A stretch of 6,855 nt of DNA from Candidatus Omnitrophota bacterium (GTDB lineage Bacteria; Omnitrophota; Gorgyraeia; Duberdicusellales; 4484-171): positions 1-6,855 of the forward strand of contig JAIPHS010000050.1 of assembly GCA_021735105.1 (NCBI GenBank). Reading direction: 5' to 3'. Below, piece after piece: positions 1 through 6,536 of this stretch. The notes under the pieces are model-generated. The model did no database searches. It saw nothing but the letters and a program-made list of their open reading frames with translations, and had not been told where the DNA came from. Position 1 is the stretch's first letter; every line of letters begins with the position of its first letter. The translations under genes and the position numbers were made by a program.

Positions 1-58
1 AAAGGGTGGAAGGAGGACGTCTGCAGGAAAAAGCATTTTATTAAAACGGTATTTTAGT

Positions 59-64
59 TATAAT
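59..64 (+). promoter_or_regulatory. possible -10 box upstream of ZIP gene
   Basis: A perfect TATAAT lies 67 bases before the ATG at 131. The best -35 match at 16-18 bp spacing is poor (TTTATT at 37-42), and there is no TGn extension. In such AT-rich DNA a lone TATAAT is weak evidence. It would place the inverted repeat at 85-107 inside the 5' leader. Confidence 0.35.
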
Positions 65-84
65 AAAAGTAAATAGGTTAACTA

Positions 85-107
85 ATTTTTACTGTATAGG
101 TAAAAAT
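85..107. promoter_or_regulatory. 8-bp inverted repeat in leader of ZIP gene
   Basis: ATTTTTAC (85-92) is exactly complementary in reverse to GTAAAAAT (100-107), with a 7-nt spacer. Near-identical direct repeats GGTTAACT (76-83) and GGTTGACT (108-115) flank it, and ATAGGT/ATAGGA recurs at 73, 96 and 118. It lies between the possible -10 box and the ribosome binding site (AGGAGG, 120-125), a plausible place for an operator or leader hairpin controlling a metal transporter. There is no U-run after it, so it is not a usual terminator. The stem is AT-rich and could be chance. Confidence 0.3.
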
Positions 108-130
108 GGTTGACTGGATAGGAGGTTTTT

Positions 131-841
131 ATGGGTAATCTAGCAGAGATTATTTTATATTCTTTTTTATCCGGAATTACAGTATTTTTTGGGGGATTGT
201 TACGGAAAATAGAGAATTTTCCGGAAAGTAAAAAAAAGGAAGAATTTTTACACAGCATAGTTGCTTTTGGCGGAGGAATTTTAGTTTCAGCAGTTGCTTT
301 GGTTTTAGTTCCTAAAGGCCTAAAAGAATTAAAGCTCATTCCAATTATAATAATTTTTATTGCCGGAGCAGTCTGCTTTTTTCTCTTTGACCGATTTATA
401 AGTTCTCAAGGCGGGACAAAAGCCCAGCTTATGGCTATGCTTATGGACTTTATCCCTGAGGCAATAGCCTTAGGAGCAGTTTTTGCTCATAATAAAACTT
501 TAGGGCTGCTTTTAGCTATTTTTATTGGACTTCAAAATTTACCAGAGAGTTTTAACTCTTTTTCAGATTTGGTAAAAAGCGGAGTATCTGAGGCAAAAAC
601 ATTGGTGATATTTGTACCTTTAAGCTTTTCTGGAGTAGTAGGTGCTGTTTTAGGTTACTTGTTTTTGGGGGGATATCCCAAAATAATTGCAGGGCTTATG
701 CTTTTTGCAGCTTCAGGAATTTTATATCTCACATTTCAAGATATTGCACCACTTTCAAAAATTGAAAAAAATTGGCGACCAGCTTTAGGTGCATCTTTAG
801 GGTTTTTAGTAGGTATTATTGGTCAAAAAATTATAAGATAG
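131..841 (+). CDS. divergent ZIP-family metal transporter
   Basis: This is an inner-membrane protein of 236 residues with about eight hydrophobic segments (roughly 4-24, 43-61, 69-90, 100-119, 124-147, 158-181, 184-207, 218-235), the usual ZIP topology and close to the usual bacterial length. ZIP carriers move Zn, Fe, Mn or other divalent metals into the cytoplasm. The fourth segment carries DFIPEA (106-111) and the fifth QNLPES (135-140), aligning with the HNxPEG signatures of ZupT-type proteins. The prolines and glutamates are kept but both histidines are replaced (Asp106, Gln135), so metal choice may differ or transport may be altered. The long His-rich loop of many ZIPs is absent. The start is set by AGGAGG at 120-125, 5 nt before ATG. 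A separate promoter follows the gene, so it is probably not part of the trehalose operon. Substrate unknown. Confidence 0.8.
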   Translation: MGNLAEIILYSFLSGITVFFGGLLRKIENFPESKKKEEFLHSIVAFGGGILVSAVALVLVPKGLKELKLIPIIIIFIAGAVCFFLFDRFISSQGGTKAQLMAMLMDFIPEAIALGAVFAHNKTLGLLLAIFIGLQNLPESFNSFSDLVKSGVSEAKTLVIFVPLSFSGVVGAVLGYLFLGGYPKIIAGLMLFAASGILYLTFQDIAPLSKIEKNWRPALGASLGFLVGIIGQKIIR

Positions 842-861
842 TAGTTGAATAGGTGGTATAT

Positions 862-889
862 TTGCTGCTTAAATTTTTTATGTTATAAT
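862..889 (+). promoter_or_regulatory. extended -10 sigma70-type promoter for the trehalose operon
   Basis: TTGCTG (862-867) is followed after 16 bp by TATAAT (884-889), which is preceded by TGT (881-883), giving an extended -10 motif TGTTATAAT. It sits in the 91-nt gap between the ZIP gene and the HAD-phosphatase gene, leaving a leader of about 35-40 nt before ATG 933. Two 7-bp AT-only arms (872-878 and 890-896) flank the -10 box but may be chance in this composition. No terminator hairpin is visible after the ZIP gene, so read-through from upstream is possible. Confidence 0.6.
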
Positions 890-932
890 AAAAATTCACA
901 ATTTTAAGAAAAAATTATAAATAAGGAGAAAG

Positions 933-2543
933 ATGTTACCAAAATCAGCTATTTTTGATTTAGACGGGGTTATAACCCAAACTGCTTTAGTCCATGAAGA
1001 AGCTTGGAAAGAAATGTTTGACGAATATCTGCGGTTACGGGAAAAAAGGGATAATGAGCCATTTAAGGAGTTCAGGAAGCCGGAAGACTATCTTGAGTTT
1101 GTTGATGGCAAACCCAGGTATGAAGGAGTAAAGAGCTTTTTAAAATCACGCGGTATTGAACTTCCCTTTGGAAGTCCGGAAGATGAGCCGGGTAAAGAAA
1201 CTATCTGCGGCTTAGGAAATAAAAAAAATAACCGTTTTTTAGAAGTTTTAAAAAAAGAAAAACCTAAAGTTTATAAAAATGCAGTTATTTTTATTAAAGC
1301 CCTTAAAGATAAAGGGGTAAAGATTGGCGTAGCCTCATCTTCTAAAAGCTGTAAGCCAATACTTGAGACTGCGGGATTGTTAGATTTGTTTGAAACTCGA
1401 GTCGATGGCGTAGTTTCGGCCAGATTAGGTTTAACCGGGAAACCCGAAGGGGATATCTTTACAACTGCAGCCAGAAATTTAGGCACAGAGCCATTAGAAT
1501 CAATGGTGATAGAAGATGCAGTATCCGGCGTGCAGGCTGGAAGAAACGGTAGTTTTGGGCTTGTGCTAGGTGTAGCTCGCCGAGAAAATGAAAAAGAATT
1601 AACTAAAGAAGGAGCAGATATTGTAATATCTGATTTTAAAAATATTGATTTAGAGGTCATAGAAGATTGGTTTAGGCGCAAACCGAGGCCTTTATTTTCT
1701 GCTTGGGAAAATATAGATGAACCTTATCAAGATCGAGTAACTGAATTTGAGAAAGACAAAAAAATATTAATCAATCCTTTCTATAAGCGTTCAGTAAAGG
1801 ATACATTATTTAGCAAAGAAAAAATTATTTTTTTTCTTGATTATGACGGAACCCTCACGCCTATAGTTGAAAAGCCGGATATGGCAAAAATCTCAAAATC
1901 TATGCAAGAAGCTGTAAAAAAACTTTCACAAAAATATCCGGTTTCTATTGTAAGTGGGCGCAGGCGTGAAGATGTGCAGAGTTTGGTAGGAATTGAAGGG
2001 TTGTTCTATGCCGGCAGCCATGGTTTTGATATTAAAGGCCCTGATTTTCAAGTTATTCAACCTAAAGCTAAAGAAGTGATTCCTTTAGTTTCAGAAATTA
2101 TTAAACTTTTTCATTCTGAATTAGATAAAATAGAAGGGGTAATTGTTGAGGAAAAGAAATTCAGCGTTGCAATTCATTATCGTTTGGTTAAAAAAGAATC
2201 CCAAATTAAAAAAATAAAAGAATTAGTAGATTCAGTAGTCAATAATCATAAAAAGGACTTAAGGCTTTTATCAGGGAAAAAAGTTTTTGAGTTGTTACCT
2301 AATATGGAATGGGATAAAGGAAAAGCGATAAGATGGATTAGTGAATCAATGAAGGTAGATTGGCAAACTACATCAGTTGTATATATTGGCGATGATACTA
2401 CTGATGAATATGCTTTTTCGACAATAAGGACAAGAGGCACAGGCATTCTTGTTTCAGATCAAGATGAATATTCTCTAGCACATTTTAAATTGAATTCACC
2501 GGAACAAGTAAGGGAGTTATTTGAGAAAGCAATCGAAAAATAA
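933..2543 (+). CDS. otsB: fused beta-phosphoglucomutase-like HAD and trehalose-6-phosphate phosphatase
   Basis: The 536 residues hold two HAD phosphatase-superfamily domains. Domain 1 (about 1-250) resembles beta-phosphoglucomutase: FDLDG with Asp9/Asp11, a large inserted cap, VASSS (133-137), GKP with Lys170, and ED at 194-195. Domain 2 (about 285-536) is an OtsB-type trehalose-6-phosphate phosphatase: FLDYDGT with nucleophile Asp303 and acid/base Asp305, SGRR (341-344), GSHG (361-364), VEEK...HYR (406-417), DKGKA (461-465) and GDDTTDE (486-492). All key residues appear intact in both. The order HAD, phosphatase, then GH65 in the next gene matches mycobacterial Rv2006 (OtsB1). Expected cytoplasmic roles are beta-glucose 1-phosphate to glucose 6-phosphate, and trehalose 6-phosphate to trehalose; no OtsA synthase is visible here. 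AAGGAG (923-928) lies 4 nt before the ATG. The symbol rests on domain 2; the mutase substrate is inferred. Confidence 0.88.
   Translation: MLPKSAIFDLDGVITQTALVHEEAWKEMFDEYLRLREKRDNEPFKEFRKPEDYLEFVDGKPRYEGVKSFLKSRGIELPFGSPEDEPGKETICGLGNKKNNRFLEVLKKEKPKVYKNAVIFIKALKDKGVKIGVASSSKSCKPILETAGLLDLFETRVDGVVSARLGLTGKPEGDIFTTAARNLGTEPLESMVIEDAVSGVQAGRNGSFGLVLGVARRENEKELTKEGADIVISDFKNIDLEVIEDWFRRKPRPLFSAWENIDEPYQDRVTEFEKDKKILINPFYKRSVKDTLFSKEKIIFFLDYDGTLTPIVEKPDMAKISKSMQEAVKKLSQKYPVSIVSGRRREDVQSLVGIEGLFYAGSHGFDIKGPDFQVIQPKAKEVIPLVSEIIKLFHSELDKIEGVIVEEKKFSVAIHYRLVKKESQIKKIKELVDSVVNNHKKDLRLLSGKKVFELLPNMEWDKGKAIRWISESMKVDWQTTSVVYIGDDTTDEYAFSTIRTRGTGILVSDQDEYSLAHFKLNSPEQVRELFEKAIEK
2510..2523 (+). promoter_or_regulatory. 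ribosome binding site and TTG start of the GH65 gene inside the preceding gene
   Basis: AAGGGAG (2510-2516) sits 4 nt before TTG at 2521, within the last codons of the phosphatase gene. The next in-frame ATG is about 148 codons on, well past conserved GH65 sequence, so the TTG start is needed. The 23-nt overlap with the upstream stop at 2541-2543 suggests coupled translation. Confidence 0.7.
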
Positions 2544-5385
2544 AAAAGAAAAGATTGGCCGTAGCTGGAAACTAACTTACAGCTCTTTTAAACCTCAGCA
2601 AGAGAGCTTAAGGGAGGCGCTTTGTACTTTGGGTAATGGTTATTTTGGTACCCGCGGCGCAACTTCTGAAAGTTCCGCTTCCCGGATTCATTATCCTGGT
2701 ACATATATAATTGGTGTCTATAATAAATTAGGCACGCATGTTTCCGGTAAACTTATAAAAAATGAAGATTTGGTTAATTGTCCCAATTGGCTTCCTATTA
2801 CTTTTAGGATTGGAAAAGGCCCCTGGTTAAATCCAGCTTCAGAAAGAATTCACAAATGGAATCAAGAGCTTAATCTTAAAGCAGGAATACTAAAAAGAAC
2901 GGTAACTTTTTCTACTTGTGATAAAAAGAAAACAACTATAATTGAAGAAAGATTAGTCCATATGGCTAATCGCCATAGGGCTGCAATTAAATATCAAATT
3001 AAACCGCAAAATTATAGTGAAAAAATTACTATTTCTGCAGGCCTTGATGGGTCAGTAGAAAATACAGGAGTGGCTCGTTACCGCCAGCTTAATTCCAAGC
3101 ATCTAAAAGCTATCTTGGCTAATTCTTTTTCTCCTAATTGTATTTATCTTAAAGCAAAAACAAGCCGGTCGAAAATAACTATTTTTGAATCTGCTAAAAT
3201 AAATATTTATGGAAAAGGCGGTAAAAAGGTTAAACTGATTAATAAAAAGATAAAAAAAGAAAAAGAAAAAATTTATCAAGAAGTTGAATTAAATGTTAAG
3301 AAAAATCAAACCTATAGTATAGAGAAAATAGTAGCTATTTATAGTTCAAAGGATAAAGATGTAAGTAATCCTTTTACTAGAGCTAAAAAATCTGTTAAAG
3401 AAGCTGGGCGGTTTAAAGATATTGTAAAAACTCATAAAAAAGCTTGGCATCCTTTATGGCAAAAATTTGATTTAGGCCTAAAAGGATCTAGATTCAGCCA
3501 AAAGGCCTTAAGACTGCATAGTTTTCATTTACTTCAAACCGCTTCACTAAATACAGTCGGTTTAGATACCGGCCTTCCTGCCAGAGGGTTGCATGGTGAG
3601 GCATACCGAGGCCATATTTTTTGGGATGAAATTTTTACCACTCCTTTTTTTGATGCTCATCTTCCCGAGGTAACTCAGTCACTTATTTTATATAGGTATA
3701 GGCGCCTTCTCCCCGCAGAAAAAGCAGCTAAAAAGGCTGGATTTAAAGGTGCAATGTTTCCTTGGCAGAGCTCATCAACCGGCCAAGAAGAATCTCAAGT
3801 TATTCATCTTAACCCTTTATCCGGTAAGTGGGGACCGGATTATAGCAAGCTACAGAGGCATATTTCTTTTGATATAGCTTACAATATTTGGCGGCATTGG
3901 GGTAGAACTGGTGATTTAAATTTTATGATTCATTATGGTACAGAGATGCTTGTAGATATTGCTAAGTTTGGGTCAAGTTTGGCGAAATTTGACAAAAAGG
4001 ATGGCCGTTTTCATACTGAAGGTTTAATGGGCCCGGATGAGTTTCATGAAAAAATACCCGGGGCAAAAAAAGCCGGCCTGCGGGACAATGCTTATACAAA
4101 TATTTTAATTGTTTGGACAATCTTAAAAGCTCAACGCGCTCTTTCGATTATTCCTGAGCACCAATCTTTTCGAATAAAAAATAAACTGGGGATTACCGAA
4201 AAAGAACTTAGGCGCTGGGATGATATAACTAAGAAGATGAAAGTTGTAATAGATAAAAATGGAATAATTTCTCAATTTGAAGGATATTTTAACCTAAAGG
4301 AAATTAATTGGTTTTTTTACCGGAAAAAATATAAAAACATTAGAAGAATGGATAGAATTTTAAAAGCAGAGGGAAAATTTCCTGATGAATATAAGGTGGC
4401 AAAACAGGCTGATGTTTTAATGATTTTTTATCTTCTTTATTTTTCCGAAGCCAAAGAACTTTTCAAAAGATTAGGGTATAGTATAGATTTTAGCATTTTA
4501 AAGAAAAACTATAATTATTATATCAAAAGGACCTCTCACGGTTCAACTTTAAGTAAAGTTGTTCATTGTTACTTGGCAAATTTGATTGATAAAAAAGGAG
4601 AGGATTGGTATTGGTTCCAGCAAGTTCTTAAGTCTGATATTTATGATACACAAGGAGGAACTACCCCTGAAGGGATACATGCCGGAGTGATGGGTGGATC
4701 TATTGATATGGTTATGCGTGGGTTTTGCGGAGTCTGGCCTTTTGAAAATAGGATAAGAATTAATCCTAATCCTCCTGAAGAACTGACTAAAATTAATTAT
4801 AATTTCTACTATCAGGGTTATCAAGTTTTTGTTGTTTTAGAAAATAATCAAATTAAACTACATATAAAAGGGGATAAGTCAAAGTTTTGTTTTGTTCCGG
4901 TTGAAATTTGCGGCAAGCTGCATTATCTTAGTTTGGGTAAAACCTATAGTTTTTATTTTAAGAAAAAGAAACAAAAGTTTATCAAGAAAAAAATCAAAGA
5001 GATAATGTATAAAAAAATATTAATTGTTGATGGAGATATAGCGGATTCAGAGGTATTAGAAAGTAGGCTCAAAGATAAGGGATATTTAGTCAGAAGAGTT
5101 ACAAGAGCTAAAGAAGCTCTCCAAATTTTAAAATCTGAATGGATTAATTTAATAATAATGGCTGTCTCTCTTCAAGGAGGCATGAATGGCTTCCGGTTGT
5201 TTAAAGAAGTTAAGGCAAAAAAATATTTAAGAAGTATACCAATTTTAATTTATTCTAGTAAAGGCGGCCTAAAGGATACCTTTGATGAATTAGGATCTGT
5301 TGATTTTGTAAGTAAAACCAGCCGGATAGAAATCTTGTTGAATAAAGCAACAAAACATGCAAAACTAAATGTAGTTAGATTCTAA
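2521..5385 (+). CDS. GH65 trehalose/kojibiose phosphorylase-type enzyme with C-terminal pseudo-receiver domain
   Basis: Residues about 16-812 form a complete glycoside hydrolase family 65 protein. Landmarks are the N-terminal sandwich with REALCTLGNGYF (31-42), HYPGTY (57-62) and EDLVNCPNWLP (82-92), then the (alpha/alpha)6 barrel with GHIFWDE (364-370), GPDEFHE (504-510, Glu507 the expected general acid), KQADV (628-632), HGSTLS (673-678) and GTTPEGIH (713-720). Many GH65 members phosphorolyse trehalose, trehalose 6-phosphate, maltose or kojibiose with inversion to beta-glucose 1-phosphate, which fits the mutase domain encoded just upstream; a hydrolase is not excluded. No signal peptide is seen, so it is cytoplasmic. 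After a Lys-rich linker (about 813-828) the same frame continues into a receiver-like domain (829-954), giving 954 residues where about 800 is usual for this type. It starts at TTG, overlapping the phosphatase gene by 23 nt. The exact substrate is not determined. Confidence 0.85.
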   Translation: MRKQSKNKKEKIGRSWKLTYSSFKPQQESLREALCTLGNGYFGTRGATSESSASRIHYPGTYIIGVYNKLGTHVSGKLIKNEDLVNCPNWLPITFRIGKGPWLNPASERIHKWNQELNLKAGILKRTVTFSTCDKKKTTIIEERLVHMANRHRAAIKYQIKPQNYSEKITISAGLDGSVENTGVARYRQLNSKHLKAILANSFSPNCIYLKAKTSRSKITIFESAKINIYGKGGKKVKLINKKIKKEKEKIYQEVELNVKKNQTYSIEKIVAIYSSKDKDVSNPFTRAKKSVKEAGRFKDIVKTHKKAWHPLWQKFDLGLKGSRFSQKALRLHSFHLLQTASLNTVGLDTGLPARGLHGEAYRGHIFWDEIFTTPFFDAHLPEVTQSLILYRYRRLLPAEKAAKKAGFKGAMFPWQSSSTGQEESQVIHLNPLSGKWGPDYSKLQRHISFDIAYNIWRHWGRTGDLNFMIHYGTEMLVDIAKFGSSLAKFDKKDGRFHTEGLMGPDEFHEKIPGAKKAGLRDNAYTNILIVWTILKAQRALSIIPEHQSFRIKNKLGITEKELRRWDDITKKMKVVIDKNGIISQFEGYFNLKEINWFFYRKKYKNIRRMDRILKAEGKFPDEYKVAKQADVLMIFYLLYFSEAKELFKRLGYSIDFSILKKNYNYYIKRTSHGSTLSKVVHCYLANLIDKKGEDWYWFQQVLKSDIYDTQGGTTPEGIHAGVMGGSIDMVMRGFCGVWPFENRIRINPNPPEELTKINYNFYYQGYQVFVVLENNQIKLHIKGDKSKFCFVPVEICGKLHYLSLGKTYSFYFKKKKQKFIKKKIKEIMYKKILIVDGDIADSEVLESRLKDKGYLVRRVTRAKEALQILKSEWINLIIMAVSLQGGMNGFRLFKEVKAKKYLRSIPILIYSSKGGLKDTFDELGSVDFVSKTSRIEILLNKATKHAKLNVVRF
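5005..5382 (+). other. receiver-like domain lacking phosphoacceptor Asp; possible internal start
   Basis: This is the tail (residues 829-954) of the GH65 protein. It has the CheY-like pattern: ILIVDGD (834-839, first acidic residue Asp837, second replaced by Gly838), beta-3 LIIMAVSL (877-884) where Ala881 takes the place of the phosphorylated Asp, GMNGF (887-891), PILIYSS (907-913, Ser912 at the Thr/Ser switch) and FVSK (929-932, Lys932 at the conserved Lys). It begins exactly at an in-frame ATG (5005), preceded only by a weak purine stretch (AAAGAG), so a separate short product from internal initiation is possible. Without the Asp, normal phosphorelay is unlikely; it more likely works as a binding or dimerisation module. 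Confidence 0.7.
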
Positions 5386-5395
5386 GGAGGATAAT

Positions 5396-5872
5396 ATGGC
5401 CAAAAATAAAGGAAAAACAAAATTAGATATTCTTAAAAAAAGGCTTAAATCAATTAAAGCAAAAGATATTATGACTAGAAATGTCTTGACTATAAAGGAG
5501 GATAAACATTTATCTGATGCAGCAAAAATTATGGTTAAAAAAAGAGTAAGTGGTTTGCCGGTTATAAATAAAAAAGGGAAACTCACCGGGTTAATCGGTG
5601 ACCAGGACCTGTTTTTAGTTATGGATATGATAGAATCCGGCAATGTGATCCAACAAAATTCAAATATAACTTCAGACCCAAAAGTAAGTTATGCAATGTC
5701 AAAAGAACCTATAACTATAAAAAAGACTACGAACTTAGATGAAATAATATCTATAATGAAATACAAAAATGTTCAGAGTTTACCAGTTATCCAAGGTAGG
5801 AAAATAACTGGAATTATTGGAAGAAGAGATGTATATCAAACCTTTTATAATATCGTATTAAACTTGCCTTAA
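5396..5872 (+). CDS. tandem CBS-domain protein
   Basis: This is a 158-residue cytoplasmic protein with a Lys-rich N-terminus (1-20) and two CBS domains forming one Bateman module. CBS1 spans about 22-76, with AKDIMTRNVLTI, VSGLPVI (51-57) and GLIGDQDL (65-72). CBS2 spans about 97-152, with YAMSKEPITI, VQSLPVI (126-132) and GIIGRRDV (139-146). Such stand-alone pairs usually bind adenine nucleotides (AMP, ATP, NAD or similar) and act as energy sensors on a partner. No enzymatic domain is attached. A strong AAGGAGG (5384-5390) overlaps the stop codon of the GH65-receiver gene, and the ATG follows 5 nt later, so translation should be efficient and coupled. Its place beside a receiver-like domain and among trehalose genes suggests a regulatory partner, which is inference. 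Confidence 0.88.
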   Translation: MAKNKGKTKLDILKKRLKSIKAKDIMTRNVLTIKEDKHLSDAAKIMVKKRVSGLPVINKKGKLTGLIGDQDLFLVMDMIESGNVIQQNSNITSDPKVSYAMSKEPITIKKTTNLDEIISIMKYKNVQSLPVIQGRKITGIIGRRDVYQTFYNIVLNLP

Positions 5873-5874
5873 AA

Positions 5875-5896
5875 ATTGGCAATAGTTTTAGCCAAT
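5875..5896. promoter_or_regulatory. small inverted repeat overlapping the DUF5752-like start codon
   Basis: ATTGGC (5875-5880) can pair with GCCAAT (5891-5896) around a 10-nt loop, and the second arm includes the first two bases of the ATG at 5895. It fills the 22-nt gap between the CBS gene and the next gene, which has no recognisable Shine-Dalgarno sequence. It could dampen initiation unless ribosomes arriving from upstream open it. There is no T-run, so it is not a standard terminator. A 6-bp stem is short and may be chance. Confidence 0.3.
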
Positions 5897-6536
5897 GAAC
5901 CCTTTTATTTTTAGAACTCGCATTAACCAGATTGAGCTGTTAGGCAAAAAAGCAAAAAACTTAGAACAACTGGTTAAAAATACCAAATTTGTTTCTGCTG
6001 CAAGTATTTACCACCATACTCACAGGTTTCTAGAACAACATATATACTTTTCTCCTGAACATCCTAATGATTTTAGTTATTGGATTACAGCTTCTTTGGG
6101 CTTAAAGCGGTTAGGTGAGATGATAGCTAGTGTTGAAATATTTCAGTTTAAAGATATAGAACTTTTGAGAGAAGAATTTATAAAAATTATTGAAGCTTAT
6201 CTTAAAGATACCTCTTCTTTACGTGATTGTATCCCGGGAGAAGAATTTAACTTTATGTCTTCTAAGATGTTTATTTTAAATACACCCTTTAAGGCGAATA
6301 ATTTAGATGAGTTTATTGATTGTCTTAATCAGGTTACAATTCATTCATTTTATTTTCATATGTTTGAAGCTAGAATGAGACTGCAAAAACATGAAAATGA
6401 TTTTTCACGCTGGTTAAAAGATAATGGGTTTGGGAGGTTAGCTGATCAAATCGCGTCGTTGGACCCTTATACCCATACTCTAGAAGGTTTGCGAAGAAAG
6501 ATTATTCATTTAACAAGAAAATACATACAAAAATGA
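5895..6536 (+). CDS. DUF5752-like protein of unknown function, internally duplicated
   Basis: This 213-residue soluble, mostly helical-looking protein resembles, from memory, the DUF5752 family often found beside trehalose-synthase or other glycosyltransferase genes; no biochemical role is known to me. It starts with a hydrophobic PFIFR and carries AKNLEQL (20-26), SIYHHTHRFLEQH (37-49), NDFSYW (58-63) and RLGEMIAS (72-79). The second half repeats the pattern: ANNLDEF (134-140), SFYFHMFEARMRLQ (151-164), NDFSRW (168-173) and RLADQIAS (181-188). No signal peptide or membrane segment is seen. There is no clear ribosome binding site, and no good alternative start nearby. Its TGA overlaps the ATG of the TreT-type gene (ATGA), indicating coupled expression and a likely functional or physical partnership with that enzyme. 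Family call moderate; function unassigned. Confidence 0.7.
   Translation: MNPFIFRTRINQIELLGKKAKNLEQLVKNTKFVSAASIYHHTHRFLEQHIYFSPEHPNDFSYWITASLGLKRLGEMIASVEIFQFKDIELLREEFIKIIEAYLKDTSSLRDCIPGEEFNFMSSKMFILNTPFKANNLDEFIDCLNQVTIHSFYFHMFEARMRLQKHENDFSRWLKDNGFGRLADQIASLDPYTHTLEGLRRKIIHLTRKYIQK
5901..6527 (+). repeat. protein-level tandem duplication within the DUF5752-like gene
   Basis: Residues about 3-103 and 118-211 share an ordered series of matches: A-x-N-L, S-[IF]-Y-x-H, NDFS-x-W, R-L-x-x-x-I-A-S and L-x-x-L-R followed by I-I. The order and most spacings are kept. Copy 1 has a few extra residues before NDF. The repeat is visible in protein but not obvious in DNA, so the duplication is old. 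Confidence 0.75.

Noticed and set aside
1..76. Possible 3' end of an upstream gene (frames open to stops at 42, 55 or 74)
   Set aside because: The fragment is too short, all three frames are open for a while, and no recognisable family sequence is present, so no frame can be chosen.
872..896. AATTTTT/AAAAATT inverted repeat around the -10 box as an operator
   Set aside because: It is only A/T, 7 bp long, and easily expected by chance in this intergenic composition.
1271..1681. Minus-strand open frame of 136 codons within the HAD-phosphatase gene
   Set aside because: It lies wholly inside a gene with clear domain motifs, has no family resemblance and a Ser/Thr/Pro-rich composition typical of an antisense shadow.
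2246..2446. Minus-strand open frame of 66 codons opposite the phosphatase motifs
   Set aside because: It is a shadow of the conserved phosphatase coding region; no ribosome binding site or domain evidence.
4798..4803. TATAAT inside the GH65 gene as an internal promoter for the receiver and CBS genes
   Set aside because: There is no credible -35 box at 16-18 bp, and such hexamers are expected by chance in AT-rich coding DNA.
4549..4824. Minus-strand open frame of 91 codons opposite the GH65 barrel end
   Set aside because: It is the antisense of conserved GH65 motifs, with no independent support.
5365..5643. Minus-strand open frame of 92 codons with hydrophobic stretches
   Set aside because: It is antisense to the CBS gene and crosses a well-supported gene start; the hydrophobicity arises from the complement of Lys-rich codons.
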